NCBI GenBank assembly: GCA_003116975.1
Contig: BGKB01000017.1
Span: forward strand, 434,001 to 498,000
Direction: 5' to 3'
Source: Aurantiochytrium sp. KH105
Lineage: Eukaryota; Sar; Bigyra; Thraustochytrida; Thraustochytriidae
DNA: 64,000 bases
The notes beneath the pieces were generated by a model. It was not told where the DNA came from. It saw only the letters and a list, made by a program, of their open reading frames with translations, and ran no database searches. Below, piece by piece: positions 19,176 to 30,014 of the stretch. Position 1 is the stretch's first letter, and the number at the start of each line of letters is the position of its first letter. A program made the position numbers and the translations under genes.

Positions 19176-20666
19176 CGCGCTCCACGTCGTCGAAGCCGGC
19201 GTCTGCTGCCTCCTTTCCTGCGCTCGCTCTCAACGCGTTCTGCTCGCGAGGACCCAGCGGCGTTGGCGGTCTGGAGGCTGCCGCCTGCGCAGGCCTGGCC
19301 GGACGCGTCGCCTCGGCGATAGGTTCGAGCGGTCTGCAGCTGCACTTTACTGCACGCGCTGGAAAACTTGAGACTTCCGTGTCCTCGATCTCGGCACCTT
19401 TCCCCCTCCACGCGCGCGGGCGACGGGCCAAGGCCTCGGCGATACCGACGCGGGCGGGGGCGACGGGGCGCAGGAGCGCGGCAGGCGCGGCCAAGGGTCG
19501 CGCGGCCAAGGTCTCCCCGCGCGCCAGCCAGGCTCGCGCGAGTCGTTGCCGCGGGCGGCGCGTGCCGGCGCGTGCACACGACTCGGAGCATCTGGCTGCA
19601 GCTGTTTGCACCGTCTCTTCGCGCTTTCGCATGATGTCAACCGAAGCCTGGACACGCACGATCGATTGTCTGCACAACGTCCGCGCGATTGCTTCCGCCA
19701 AGTTGTCCAGTTTGTCCAGGGCTCGGTGGGGAAGGTCGAACTTCATTTGTGCGGTGGGTGGCTTTCCTTCGCGACTCGCCTGGAGCAGGATGCGTGCTGG
19801 ACAAGCCGCTTCGACCAGCTCCGAGTGGAAAAGTATTCGACGAGGGGGCGAGGGACGGCTTGAAACGAGCGAAGTCCAGCCTCTTTGCTGCTGGCCAGAG
19901 CGGAGAACGGGCACTGGCATCGTGAGCGACACGACTTCCGCAAGTCAATGAAGTAGATGGAGTTGCGCTAACGTGCCCGATCGAGAGACGAGGGGGGGAA
20001 GGGGGGGANNNNNNNNNNNNNNNNNNNNNNNNNGGGGGAGGGGGGAGGGGATAACGAGCTGGCTGCTGGATTGCCAACTTACCAAGCAAGCATGCACGCG
20101 GTTGCTTGTTGTTGTGGTGCGCTTAGCCCGAGAACGGCTCCAACTTGACTTCCATTCATCATTCCTGGCGATTCCAGGCATCTATCGTCTCAAATAGCCG
20201 GTACTCGACGCAACGCAAAGATGCAATAAGCTGAACGAGAATGACGAAGAATGACAGCATCTGAAGCGAAAGCACACGCGAATTGTCTCATCTTCGTGGC
20301 GAATGCCTGACTGACGATATCAAGGTTAGTTATACATTATTGCTTGAGACGCGCGTGAGAAAACAGGATGATTCGATTTTTCCAACGAAAGGGCCAGCTC
20401 GAGCTCAATCAAGCTTGCGCCGAGGAGCCCTCTCGCCAAGTTGCCGAGTAAAAAAGCCTGGCGCCACGCCACGCCACGCACGAGAAGCTGACCCGCCAAA
20501 CTCTCTTGCTGTCAAAGGGCACAACACAACCTGGCTAATCTTGCTCGTCTTCGCCGATAGTGAGCTGAGGACAGCACGGTATGCTTTGCCAAAATCCAAA
20601 GGAGTGAGTGACCCACCACTTCTTTTGCGACAAGGCCGGGGTCGCGCGCGGGCCGCGCGGGGCAGG
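19176..20666. other. GC-rich region containing an assembly gap; coding status unclear
   Basis: Between the LRR gene and FIG4. On the - strand a frame from ATG 19744-19746 runs to 19159 (196 codons). Its first 55 codons look coding-like (PHRALDKLDNLAEAIARTL, then DIMRKREETVQTAAARC); the rest is Arg/Ala/Pro-rich and may be chance. It could be a 5' part of the LRR locus in another splice form. The FIG4 frame is also open upstream to 20283 but has no ATG before 20667. Confidence 0.35.
20009..20033. other. Assembly gap (25 N) inside a G-rich tract
   Basis: Twenty-five consecutive N, flanked by runs of G broken by single A on both sides (about 19991-20050). The true length of the G-rich tract is unknown. 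Confidence 0.99.
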
Positions 20667-23600
20667 ATGGACCTGCAGCGCGCCAAGATCAGCCACGTGC
20701 GCGTGTACGAGTCGAAGGAGTTCGTGTACGTGGTAGGGAAATGCCTGCTGACCGCGGCAGGACGCGAGTTCGCAGCTTCACTCGAAGGCCGCGATGAACC
20801 GCCCGCACGGGACGCGGAGCGATACCGGCTGCTGCGCTTCGAAAAGGCGCGCAGCATGCTGCCCGAGGCGCGCAAGTTCAAAGACTTCGTCTACGAAGAC
20901 CCTGGGCTCTACACCGCGGCCGAGCTGGAAAGCGTGCTCAAGCGGCTCGCCGAGGGCAAGGGCCGACGGTCGGGCGCCCTGAATCGCGTCGTGGACGCCG
21001 TGGCCATCGTCGGCGTCGTGCGCTTCGTCAAGGGCTTTTATCTCGTTCTCATCTCCAATCGAGCCGAGATCGGTCAACTCGACGAGCACGTCATTTACGC
21101 TGCGCAAGGTTCGCACCTCGTGCCTCTCTTTGACGAGGCCGCCGTTGACGCCAGCGCAGGCACGCCAGCGCGCAAATCAGCCTGGTCCATCTTTTCTGGG
21201 ACCCAGGATCCGCTCAGCGCCATGGAAGACGAGTTCAAGTCGCTCTTCAAGCTCGTCGATCTCTCGAAATCCTTTTATTGGTCGTACACTTATAACCTGT
21301 CCATGTCGGTGCAGCGGAACGTTGCCGCGCGAATTGCCTCGCGCGCAAGAGAACGCGATCCATCGATGGTGCCTCCTGGCGCGGCCAAGGCCATTGCCGA
21401 AGACAACATGTTCATTTGGAACGAGTATCTGGCTCGACCCTTGCTCGACGCGCTGCAAACCAGCTCACGATCCGTCTTCCTGTCACCATGGACAATCACC
21501 CTGGTGCACGGTTCCTTTAAACAACAGCGCTGCTCCATTCTTTCGCGCAGTCTCACGCTCACGCTGGTCGCGCGGCGCTCCCGATTTTATGCAGGAACCC
21601 GTTATCTCAAGCGTGGCGTGAACGACGATGGCTATGCGGCCAACGATGTCGAGATCGAACAGATTGTGCAAGACCACATGCTCTTGTCGACGGACCCAGG
21701 TGGAATCAGTGCCTACGTGCAAATGAGGGGGTCCATTCCAACCTACTGGTCTCAGGAAACCAGCGTTGCAATGCCCAAACCCCCAATCAAGCGTCATCGC
21801 TCCGACACATGGTACACTCCGACGCGAATGCACTTCATGGACCTCATCAGTCGCTACGGGGACGTCATCTTGGTGCTCAACTTGGTCAAGCAGACCGAAA
21901 AGCGCAAGCGTGAGACAATCGTGGGCAGCGATTTCAAGCACGCTATTGAAGTCCTCAACTCCATGTTACCCTCAAGCAAAGCCATTGAGTATTGCGCTGT
22001 GGACTTTACTCGTTTGAGCAAGCTTGACCCCAGTTCCCTTTTGCGAGCGCTTGACACGGTTGCGAAGCAGGCCATCCGAGAGACATCCTTCTTCATGACA
22101 CCGACAAAGTCGCTTCGATTTACTGAAGTCAATGGAAACGCACCTCTCTGGATGGCGAGGGCCTCACGCGCTCTTCGACTTGAGCTGCGCAAGCCAGACA
22201 ACTCTCCCTTTGCCGAAACGGGTCGTCGTGGGCTAGGCTTCCACGGAGAGGCCCAGCGTTTGCCCCTTCGCTGGTCCACGAGGTATTCACGTTTTGTTCC
22301 GATGCGCATCAACACCGCGCTAAAGCTGCGAACCGGCGAGCATGCCCAATTGGCTCGTCAACTAAGCAGATCGAGCCGTGGAAGTCGCCGACAAGTCTTA
22401 CTTCGCGGCACCACGGAAATTGATGAAGACGTCGGCAACGACGCATCAAGTGTCGTTGCAACACGTGATGATATGGACGAACGCAACGAGAAATCAAACG
22501 ATGACGACGACGACGGTGACGACGGTGATGACGACGACGACCACGACGGCGATGATGACGAAGATGATCGAAACGACAAAAACGTAAATGAAGCCGCGGA
22601 TGCATCCAATACAGCGGACGCAGAAACATTAAACCATAAAACAGCCAAGCAGGCAAAGCAAGACTCCAACGGTGATGACCAAGAAGAAGAAGAAGAAGAA
22701 GAGGAAGAGTTTGCTCTCGGATTCGGAAGGAGGAGAAGGCAGTCCCACGTACAGTCCGCAGGAAACCATGTCAACGTAGAGACACACCACGATGCCGATA
22801 CACAAGTTGAGTGCATCCCACCTTCTCCGCTTGGGTCGAGCGACTCGCAACCCGCGGCAGCTGGCCCTGAAGGGTCGCGTATGCCGGATAAATTTGGCAG
22901 CGAGGGTGTCGTGGATGACGATGACGACGACGACGATGACGACGAAGGCAATGAGCTTGGGTTTACTGACCTCGTTGACGCTCAGCCAGTTTCCTCTTTT
23001 GCCTCACCAACGCAGCCGCCCCGTCCGGGTGTCACGCCAAACAAGCGAGCCGCACCCGATCGCATTCAACATGGTGTCATTCGTACCAATTGTATCGACT
23101 GTCTGGATCGCACCAACCTGGCCCAGTTTCTTATCGGGCTGCACGTTATTAACGAACAACTCATCGCGCTAGGCATTTTGAGCGTCGGTGAACGCGTCAC
23201 AACGGATGCGCCAATCGCAGCCGTTCTCATGGAAATGTACGAAGAGCTGGGTGATCGCATTGCACTTCAGTATGGTGGTTCGGACGCGCATCGCAAATCG
23301 GCCAAGCTTGTGTCCAGTGGGTCAACCTCAACCCGCCAGCAGGCCTTTTACACCTCTCTCAAACGATACTACTCGAACGCCTTTACGGATCACGCCAAGC
23401 AAGATTCCATGAATGTCTTTCTTGGCTTGTATCGTCCAGAGCACCACAAGCGTCAGCGAGAAAATGCCGATGGGACGGGCGATTTCTATCTGCATAACCG
23501 GGGCGTCACGTATCCGCCAAACTACACGCTGCAGCCCCGGGTCCTTGATCTTGGCCCTTGGTGGAACAAACCTCTCATGTCGTTTGCGGAGCGCGTAGTG

Positions 23601-24545
23601 GTACCGCTTCGCACACTCGCAGAGCACCCGTATGAGCTCTTGGCACCGAACGCAAAGGAGGAGGACCAAGGAGCGCACGGTCAAGAGGATGGCTTTGTGA
23701 GTTTTGATGCGCTCTTTGCGAAACCGTATTTTCGTCCTCGCGAACTGGTGAATCCTCTGGAGCTTCCCGGCGTCGGCCCTGATCAATTTGGACAGCAGCA
23801 ACATGGCCATGCGCAGACTCAGGCCGGTCGTGGCAGGTATCTTGAGGATGATCAAGAAATGCCCTCTGCGGCAGCGGTGGACTTTGCCAATGCCCAAGCT
23901 TCAACTCGGCTGGGAGATACAAGTGAAGGACGGCTGCGGCGTGCGCCGTTTTCAAACGACACTCTCCCTTCCTCAGCTTCCTCGGCGACCCGGTCAAGTG
24001 TACCACCAGATATGCGTTCGCGTCTCTTTGGACCACGCAGTGCAACGAATGTCCTCCGAGGTGCTGATTACGCTATTGACGATGTCGATGAACAAGACCG
24101 AGACGATGTTTCTCGCGAAAGTTCGTTATCTTTGGCGCCCGCGTCCATGTCTGCGGCCGAGGCGTTTCTGTATCCATCCCCAAATATACACGTCGGCGAG
24201 CTGGACGCGGTCTCTCAGGCCTACTGTCAACAGGCTCAAGATCCTTTTTCTCTATACGAGCATCCCTCTGCAGCCTGTGTTTGGCGCTCGGAGCTGTCCC
24301 GTTCATCGGCACTCGAGATGCAGCCCTGGATCTCGGCCGCCAACGATCAGTACGCAGACTCCTGGAATCGAAGAGCTCACGAGCGCGAGTTTCGCGATGC
24401 CTTGAAAGAACAACAGATTCACGAGAACGACGGTTGGGGTATGCGCCGTCTACAAGCCTATTCGGGCAGTACGAGCATCATTATGTCAGGAGATTTCAAG
24501 GGCTATCCGCGGTCCGTCACGGCAACTGTGCTCGAGCTCGCGTAA
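20667..24545 (+). CDS. FIG4: SAC-domain polyphosphoinositide phosphatase FIG4
   Basis: 1292 residues from the first in-frame ATG (20667), against about 900 for human FIG4. N-terminal blocks (residues 1-560) match FIG4: ISHVRVYESKEFVYVVG, FKSLFKLVDLSKSFYWSYTY, FIWNEYLARPLLDAL, RFYAGTRYLKRGVNDDGYAA and NDVEIEQIV. The catalytic CX5R motif RTNCIDCLDRTN gives Cys809 and Arg815. FIG4 is the PI(3,5)P2 5-phosphatase that works with VAC14 and PIKfyve/Fab1 on endolysosomes. Just before the catalytic loop, residues about 565-800 are an insert of Asp/Glu runs, Asn and Lys (nt about 22360-23065) not found in the family. The C-terminal part (about 900-1292) is weakly conserved and Ser/Pro-rich. No intron is needed. 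Confidence 0.94.
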   Translation: MDLQRAKISHVRVYESKEFVYVVGKCLLTAAGREFAASLEGRDEPPARDAERYRLLRFEKARSMLPEARKFKDFVYEDPGLYTAAELESVLKRLAEGKGRRSGALNRVVDAVAIVGVVRFVKGFYLVLISNRAEIGQLDEHVIYAAQGSHLVPLFDEAAVDASAGTPARKSAWSIFSGTQDPLSAMEDEFKSLFKLVDLSKSFYWSYTYNLSMSVQRNVAARIASRARERDPSMVPPGAAKAIAEDNMFIWNEYLARPLLDALQTSSRSVFLSPWTITLVHGSFKQQRCSILSRSLTLTLVARRSRFYAGTRYLKRGVNDDGYAANDVEIEQIVQDHMLLSTDPGGISAYVQMRGSIPTYWSQETSVAMPKPPIKRHRSDTWYTPTRMHFMDLISRYGDVILVLNLVKQTEKRKRETIVGSDFKHAIEVLNSMLPSSKAIEYCAVDFTRLSKLDPSSLLRALDTVAKQAIRETSFFMTPTKSLRFTEVNGNAPLWMARASRALRLELRKPDNSPFAETGRRGLGFHGEAQRLPLRWSTRYSRFVPMRINTALKLRTGEHAQLARQLSRSSRGSRRQVLLRGTTEIDEDVGNDASSVVATRDDMDERNEKSNDDDDDGDDGDDDDDHDGDDDEDDRNDKNVNEAADASNTADAETLNHKTAKQAKQDSNGDDQEEEEEEEEEFALGFGRRRRQSHVQSAGNHVNVETHHDADTQVECIPPSPLGSSDSQPAAAGPEGSRMPDKFGSEGVVDDDDDDDDDDEGNELGFTDLVDAQPVSSFASPTQPPRPGVTPNKRAAPDRIQHGVIRTNCIDCLDRTNLAQFLIGLHVINEQLIALGILSVGERVTTDAPIAAVLMEMYEELGDRIALQYGGSDAHRKSAKLVSSGSTSTRQQAFYTSLKRYYSNAFTDHAKQDSMNVFLGLYRPEHHKRQRENADGTGDFYLHNRGVTYPPNYTLQPRVLDLGPWWNKPLMSFAERVVVPLRTLAEHPYELLAPNAKEEDQGAHGQEDGFVSFDALFAKPYFRPRELVNPLELPGVGPDQFGQQQHGHAQTQAGRGRYLEDDQEMPSAAAVDFANAQASTRLGDTSEGRLRRAPFSNDTLPSSASSATRSSVPPDMRSRLFGPRSATNVLRGADYAIDDVDEQDRDDVSRESSLSLAPASMSAAEAFLYPSPNIHVGELDAVSQAYCQQAQDPFSLYEHPSAACVWRSELSRSSALEMQPWISAANDQYADSWNRRAHEREFRDALKEQQIHENDGWGMRRLQAYSGSTSIIMSGDFKGYPRSVTATVLELA

Positions 24546-24927
24546 TGCACGTCCGTTTGTGAATTGATGCAGCTCGCTCTTTTACGTGAAGCCTTCAAGG
24601 GCAGCACTCTTAACGCTTCTTTGAAGGGGCGGAGGGCGGTGCTTGGCAGGGCGACATTTGTCCCTCTTTCTCGCCCTGAAGCCAAATGATTCGAGCTTTG
24701 ACAGATTCATAAAGTCATGACTGTAGCTTAGAAAATTATTGTTCGCGCCATCACGTCGTTACTACTCCACTACAAAAGACCTTTTCTCCCCTTTTCAATA
24801 AAAGATCACCGCTCGAACTTTCTTCAACAAGCGTTCACAAAGACCCTGAAGAAGAGATTCGGAATCGAATAAAAAAGAAGAGTACTTCAAAGCTTTTTCG
24901 ATGCTGTACACATCTTTATTCAGTCAA
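24546..24927. other. Convergent 3' intergenic region
   Basis: About 380 bp between the 3' ends of FIG4 (+) and the SPATA4-like gene (-). AATAAA-like signals occur near 24797 and 24869. No gene seen. Confidence 0.5.
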
Positions 24928-25745
24928 TCAAGGTGCCTCAAGACGCTGCTCTACATCGCATAAAATGTCGTTCTCCAAAAGCTCCGGGTAGTTCGTGCAC
25001 AGAGCCGTGACAGTGGATGATACGAGCTCAGCCAATCGTGGGCCCGATGCATGGAGATCAAGTAAAAGATCAGCCATCGCTTGCTGACCATTCCAAGTAT
25101 GCTCACGAGGAGGCTGGCTAAAGAGAAGTCGCAAGGCCCCAGAAAACGATCGCGTCTCCAAAAGCTCAAGTCCGGATGAGAGCGCCCAAGTTCTCGTGAT
25201 AAAGATTGCCAAGCTGTAATTGACCGGGTCGCAGAGCGCGATGAAGACCAAGTCCTTGAATTGCACAAAGAGCTCACGCTGAAAAGACGCATCTCCTTCG
25301 GTCGAGGAGTGCTTGGACTCGAGCTCGTCGTCTTCAACCTCGTCGCGCACTTTCTCTTCGCTCGCTGCAGGTCGAAAGGTTGCGCTTGCAGTTCCAGAAA
25401 TGCTTGCGCTGCTACGTGAAATGTCTAAAGCTCGGTGTGCGTCCTGAACGAGAGCATTGAGGATCTCCAAATGCCAGTGCTCAAAGTTTTCCAGCTCGGT
25501 CTCTTGTACAAGACGCGCAAGCTCTTGGGCCAGACCTCGTGCATCCCATGAGCTGACAATGGGTGGCAAGTGGTACCGGCCACCTGATGCACTAGGTAAC
25601 GGAAGTTCTTCAGCCTCGGGCACATGTCCAAGCAGGTGAAGAAGACCGTCTCTGTCTGCACCGGGTCCACTGCCAGGGCTCAAAGGCGAGCCTCCATCAC
25701 TTCGTTGCTGCTGTCTCTGCTGCAGTTGCTGCTGTCTCTGCTGCA

Positions 25746-25776
<31 letters not shown>

Positions 25777-27846
25777 AATTGCATTACGGGACATATCAAG
25801 AAGTACCTCCAAAACGGTTCTGGCCAGGTGTGGATGCGTTTGCACGTGACGTGCGAGATAGACGAGACCGACCTTGCGCACATTAAGTGTAGCCTGCGTT
25901 GAGAATACGGAGCAAACGATCTCTACAGTCGCGTCAAGCTGGTCTTGAAGAATATCCGCCGTCGACTCTTCCATTTGCTCCGCGGTAGAGGGCCTGACCG
26001 TCTCTACGTCAGCTCCACCATCTGCATCAAAAGCAACAGTACCTTCGACTGTTTCGGCACCAGATCCAGGTCGACTTGCAGCAGCAAGGATATCGTCGAG
26101 AGCGAGAACAAGCGAATCGAGAAGCTTCGATGAAACAATGAGGATCTGGCACTGGACTTCCCACCAGTCATCGTGCACGAGCTGAGCCATCCTGGGCAGC
26201 AGACGATCTGTTGTACTTGGATCGTGCTGCAAAATGACCGCAAACATGGCCAGCGAGGCCGCGCGAAGCGATGGCGTTGCGTGCGAGAGTCCAATGAGCG
26301 CATAGTACGCATAAAGATCGAGCAAGGCCATGCCCGGACCCGAAGCGCTCAGACTTTGCTCCATGAAAATGAGAATGGTCAGACACTGCAGAAATGGACC
26401 AAGGTCGTTGAGTCCTTCATGCAATCGCTTTATCAGCCATCGCCGCGTTGAAGGTTCGTGCTCGGCAAAAGCGTCGATTACCGTAAGGCAGGCATGGCGT
26501 TTGCGCGGCGCAGATTTGAGCATCTCGGTCATTCGTGAGAGGGCAGTGTCCAGAAATGCGTCGAGAAGGGCTCGCCGATCGCTTGGATCTTGGTGCAGAT
26601 CTACCTGTCGCACCATCATATGCGCGTAGCGAACAAAAGCTTCCGTGCATGCCAAGAAGGCGTCATTGGCCTCATCGACGTACTCGAGCATTGACACAAA
26701 GAGCTGTGTGGCCCGCCAGCTCTTTCGCGGGTCCACCGGCAGATCAATAGCGTCAAGACGTTCAGAGAGTGCTCCAAAGGCGCCCAAAAGATCTGCATCG
26801 GTGAGCGGTTCTCGCGAGGCTGGAGGAGGCGCTTTTGTCTGCGTCCGCGCCGCGTCGTCTGCAAGTGTGCGGACAAAGGTTTGAAGCAAGGGCTCGTCTT
26901 CTCGAGTGGGAGCAACCAAGCTTGCCGCGGGAATGCAGTCAGCGAGAACCTGGGAAAGGGTGGTGAGTACGCACTCGTGTGGCAACGAGGCTCCAGGCCC
27001 GCCCCCATTCGACCGAGCCGATCCACGGCCGCTTCCAAAGGCGCCAACTTCAATGGGCGAAGCGCGACCAGCAAGCTGTCGTGCGCGAAGAGCAGATAGG
27101 TTGGTGTTGATTTGCTTGACCTGAACCATCTTGACTTCGACTCTCTTTTGCGAAGATGACGAGCCGACTGGGCTCGATATACTTTGGTGCATACGACCAG
27201 GCGACTGCTTGGAAGCTGCGAGGCTTGACGGCTTGTCAAGGGATGCGGAGAACGCTGAAGCTTTGGAGTCCGTCTTACTCTCCGAGTAGAGACTCGCTTC
27301 CATGGCATCACGGTGGGCGCGTCGTTCTTCAAGCGACCTTGAATTGTGATCGCTGAGGGTTTTGATAAGACTATGCTCGCGGGCAAGCTCGTCCTGCAAA
27401 TGAATGAGATCGGGTTCCTTAAGTCTTCGCTTGATGAGATTAGACGCTGTGTCTCGCGCGAACGCGGGCACACGAAGCGGCTTTTGCGGTTGTGCAACCC
27501 TGTGCACTTTACGTTCGGTTAGATGCGTAAAGAGACGCTCCACAAGTTCCACAGCGGCGCCGCTTTTGCTGTGCACAATTTCTGTGACGAGATCCTTTGA
27601 GCAATCGATGCCGAGTCTGGCCAAGAGCTTTTTCAGCAGGAACCAATTATCATTTTTGCTGGTCATGCTTGTTCCCGTGCTAAAGTTGTGCATGTTGACC
27701 TCATTCGCAAAGTATCGCGCGCAGATCTCGGCGAACAGGTACCCGTTTGCAAAGTCTCGCCGCACATTCTTGATCGTGTACGAGAGATCGAGGCCTTGCA
27801 ACCAGCGCAAGACCTCGCGGGCCAATCTGTTCGCGGGGTCTGCCAT
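24928..27846 (-). CDS. SPATA4-like CH-domain protein with long helical-repeat extension
   Basis: 972 residues from the ATG at 27844-27846; the frame is open further upstream but without an ATG. The first about 105 residues match the SPATA4/SPEF1-type calponin-homology domain: REVLRWLQGLDLSYTIKNVR, RDFANGYLFAEICARY, then NDNWFLLKKLLARLG and SKSGAAVELVERLFTHLT. These domains bind microtubules and are found in axonemes. Residues about 350-690 and 720-970 are helical, with Leu-rich ARM/HEAT-like pairs (for example LLDLYAYYALIGLSHATPSL and RAASLAMFAVILQHDPSTTD). They are split by a Gln-rich run (about 690-720, CAG/CTG codons). Vertebrate SPATA4 is only about 300 residues, so the extension is the novelty. 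It is divergent from PACRG, another axonemal gene. Confidence 0.82.
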
Positions 27847-28639
27847 CGTATCGAGTGTGACGAAGCGCACGCACGTACGCACACCACCACGGCCCCACGC
27901 ACGCACGCACGCACGCACGCAGACGAAAACGCGGACAATGGGAGCCACGCAAGGCACTCGAACCTCTTTAGGCTTGGATTGTTGACGCACGGCGCGTCTC
28001 TCTTGCTTGCGCTCGTTCTCCGCGTATCAAACTGGGCTAAACATATATATCCGTTGAGAGTGGTGAAGCGCTGGCGGGTCCCGGACCCGAGCTTGAGTGT
28101 TCGTGGCAGGCGCTGCTCGGCCAGCACCCACTCGGCCCTAATGCGGCTGTTAGCGACAGACTATGAAAGCCTGCTGAGAGTGACGTTCGGTGGTAGCAAG
28201 TCAACTTCGCTAGCTCACGCGATGAGCGATGATGTTCGCAGAAGTTACCCGCGATCTGTGTCAGTTCCGCATCGGTTCCTGGTTTTCATCCGTTCATGCA
28301 AAGCCGGGTTCAACCATGATTCGGAACCCGAGTCGACCTTGCCTGCACTTCTTCATATTTATCGAATCATGACAGGGTAGGCCAGGTCTGGCCAGGCCAA
28401 GCCAAGGCAATCCAAGCCAAGGCAACCCAAGCCAAGCCAGACCAGACCTGGACGAGGCGGTAGCGCAGGGGGCGGAGGCCCCACCTCTGCGCCGCGGTGT
28501 TCGGGAGCGCGAAGGTGCTATTGCACTTTGCAAGCGCGCGCGCGACGGGGTGCCGCGTGACGACGCCGGCGGCAGGTGCAAGCAAGAAATACGCTCGTCG
28601 ATCATTCTCGTGGAAAGAATTGATACACACGCCGCGAAA
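27847..28639. promoter_or_regulatory. Divergent region between two ciliary genes, with pentamer tract
   Basis: 793 bp shared by the SPATA4-like gene (-) and PACRG (+). It contains (ACGC)n at about 27868-27920 and a degenerate CAAGC/CCAAG tract at 28381-28450, about 190 bp upstream of the PACRG ATG. A TATA-like ATATATATCC lies at about 28042-28051. An RFX X-box was looked for by eye and not found. Confidence 0.45.
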
Positions 28640-29764
28640 ATGCCTTTCGCGGACCATATTGGGCCCGACGCCTCGCGGCGCAAGAACGCCTGGGGCGCAG
28701 GCAGCGGCGTTGGCAAGCGGGCGACGAAGAAGAATGCCACACGCACGCATCCGAATCCGAAAATCGTCACAACCACGCAGCGCGCCCATAACTATCGCAG
28801 TGCGTACTGTCCAAACATGACGCCAATGGCTGGTGCGTCAAGAGAGCGCTCTGAAGACTTGCCTCCACTACGCTCGCCAAATGTGACGCGGAAGCCGAAG
28901 ACGGTGCGCCTGGCAAGCAGCATGGCCAGACCAAAGGCACGTCCCGTGGTTCCCCCGCCTCGCGCCGGCGCCTGGAAGAAAAATGCAAAGACTGTGCACG
29001 TCAGCACGCCCTTTCGCAATTTCTATGACAGAGGCGACATTCCTGTTTGCATTGGTACGTTGAGAGCACAACAGCATCGTCGCCTTGCGTGTTTTATTTT
29101 GTGACGAGTGTTTTTGAAGACTGACGTGCGTTTGACTTTTCTCATTTCTTCTTCGAATCATGTAGATCACGGTGCAAAGCGACGGGTCCAATGGAAGGTC
29201 TCCCCCGCGGACCTTGACTACCACCACTGTAAGTATGACTTCGACCGGAAACTGATCTCACCATGCCAGCCCATTCACTGACGACCTCTTGACTTTCTTT
29301 ATGCAGATCTCCCCATGTTTTTCGAAGGTCTGCGTGAAACACGGGAGCCTTACGTCTTTTTGGCGCATTCGGGAACGCTTGATCTCTTGGACCAGGGAGG
29401 AGAAAAGGTCTTGGCCGTAGTCCCGCAACTTGTGATGCCCATCAAGAAAGCTCTCAACACGAAAAACCGCAAGACCATCAGTCGTGTGCTTCAGGTGCTT
29501 CAGCATCTTGCGCGCTGCGCCCCCTTTATCGGCGAAGCACTTGTTCCGTACTATCGGCAAATTCTTCCCGTCTTTAATCTGGTACTGCTGCTCGACCCGC
29601 GGGACAATCTTGGCGACCAGATTGACTATGGACAGCAAAAACGCGAGAACCTCGTTGACCTCATTCTCGAGACGCTCGAGGTCTTGGAGGAGACTGGAGG
29701 TCGCGATGCCTACATCAACATCAAATATCAAATCCCATCGTACGAGTCGTCCGTGCACGCATAA
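28640..29764 (+). CDS. PACRG: Parkin co-regulated gene protein (axonemal inner-junction protein), three exons
   Basis: Exons are 28640-29054, 29166-29228 and 29307-29764, joined through two phase-1 introns (111 and 78 bp; donors ATTG|GTACGT and CACT|GTAAGT, acceptors CATGTAG|AT and TATGCAG|AT). The 311-residue product matches PACRG along its whole C-terminal 200 residues: TPFRNFYDRGDIPVCI, VQWKVSPADLDYHHYLPMFF, KKALNTKNRKT, GEALVPYYRQILPVFN, IDYGQQKRENLVDLI and INIKYQIPSYES. In flagellates PACRG sits at the inner junction of doublet microtubules with FAP20. The N-terminal about 110 residues are basic and poorly conserved, as in other species. The middle 63-nt exon encodes conserved residues, so the gene is only complete when spliced. 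Confidence 0.96.
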
Positions 29765-30014
29765 GCATGCGTTGCAGGTTCTTAACGGCAAGGTTGCATG
29801 ACCAACAGCTGCCGAACTGGCCAATGTGCGGCCAATGACTATTCGTTTGAGTACATAAAATAGAGAGTTTTTTCGACGGTTGTGTCAAGCACGAGTTTCA
29901 AGCGAGCAAATAGCTCAGCATCATCGTATTCGCGCACTTGCGAATCTAGATCGCAATAGGGCTGGCTTACTGTGCCGTCTCGTTTGTTTGTGCTTTTGCA
30001 AAATAAATCAAAGA
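29765..30014. other. Convergent 3' intergenic region
   Basis: 250 bp between PACRG (+) and the RRM gene (-), with an AAATAAAT signal near 30002 in the + sense. No gene seen. Confidence 0.45.

Noticed and set aside
22358..22951. Poly-Ser open frame on - inside FIG4
   Set aside because: It is the antisense of the Asp/Glu microsatellite insert of FIG4.
27847..27990. N-terminal extension of the SPATA4-like protein
   Set aside because: The upstream frame has no ATG and is encoded by (ACGC)n repeats; the ATG at 27846 directly precedes the CH domain.
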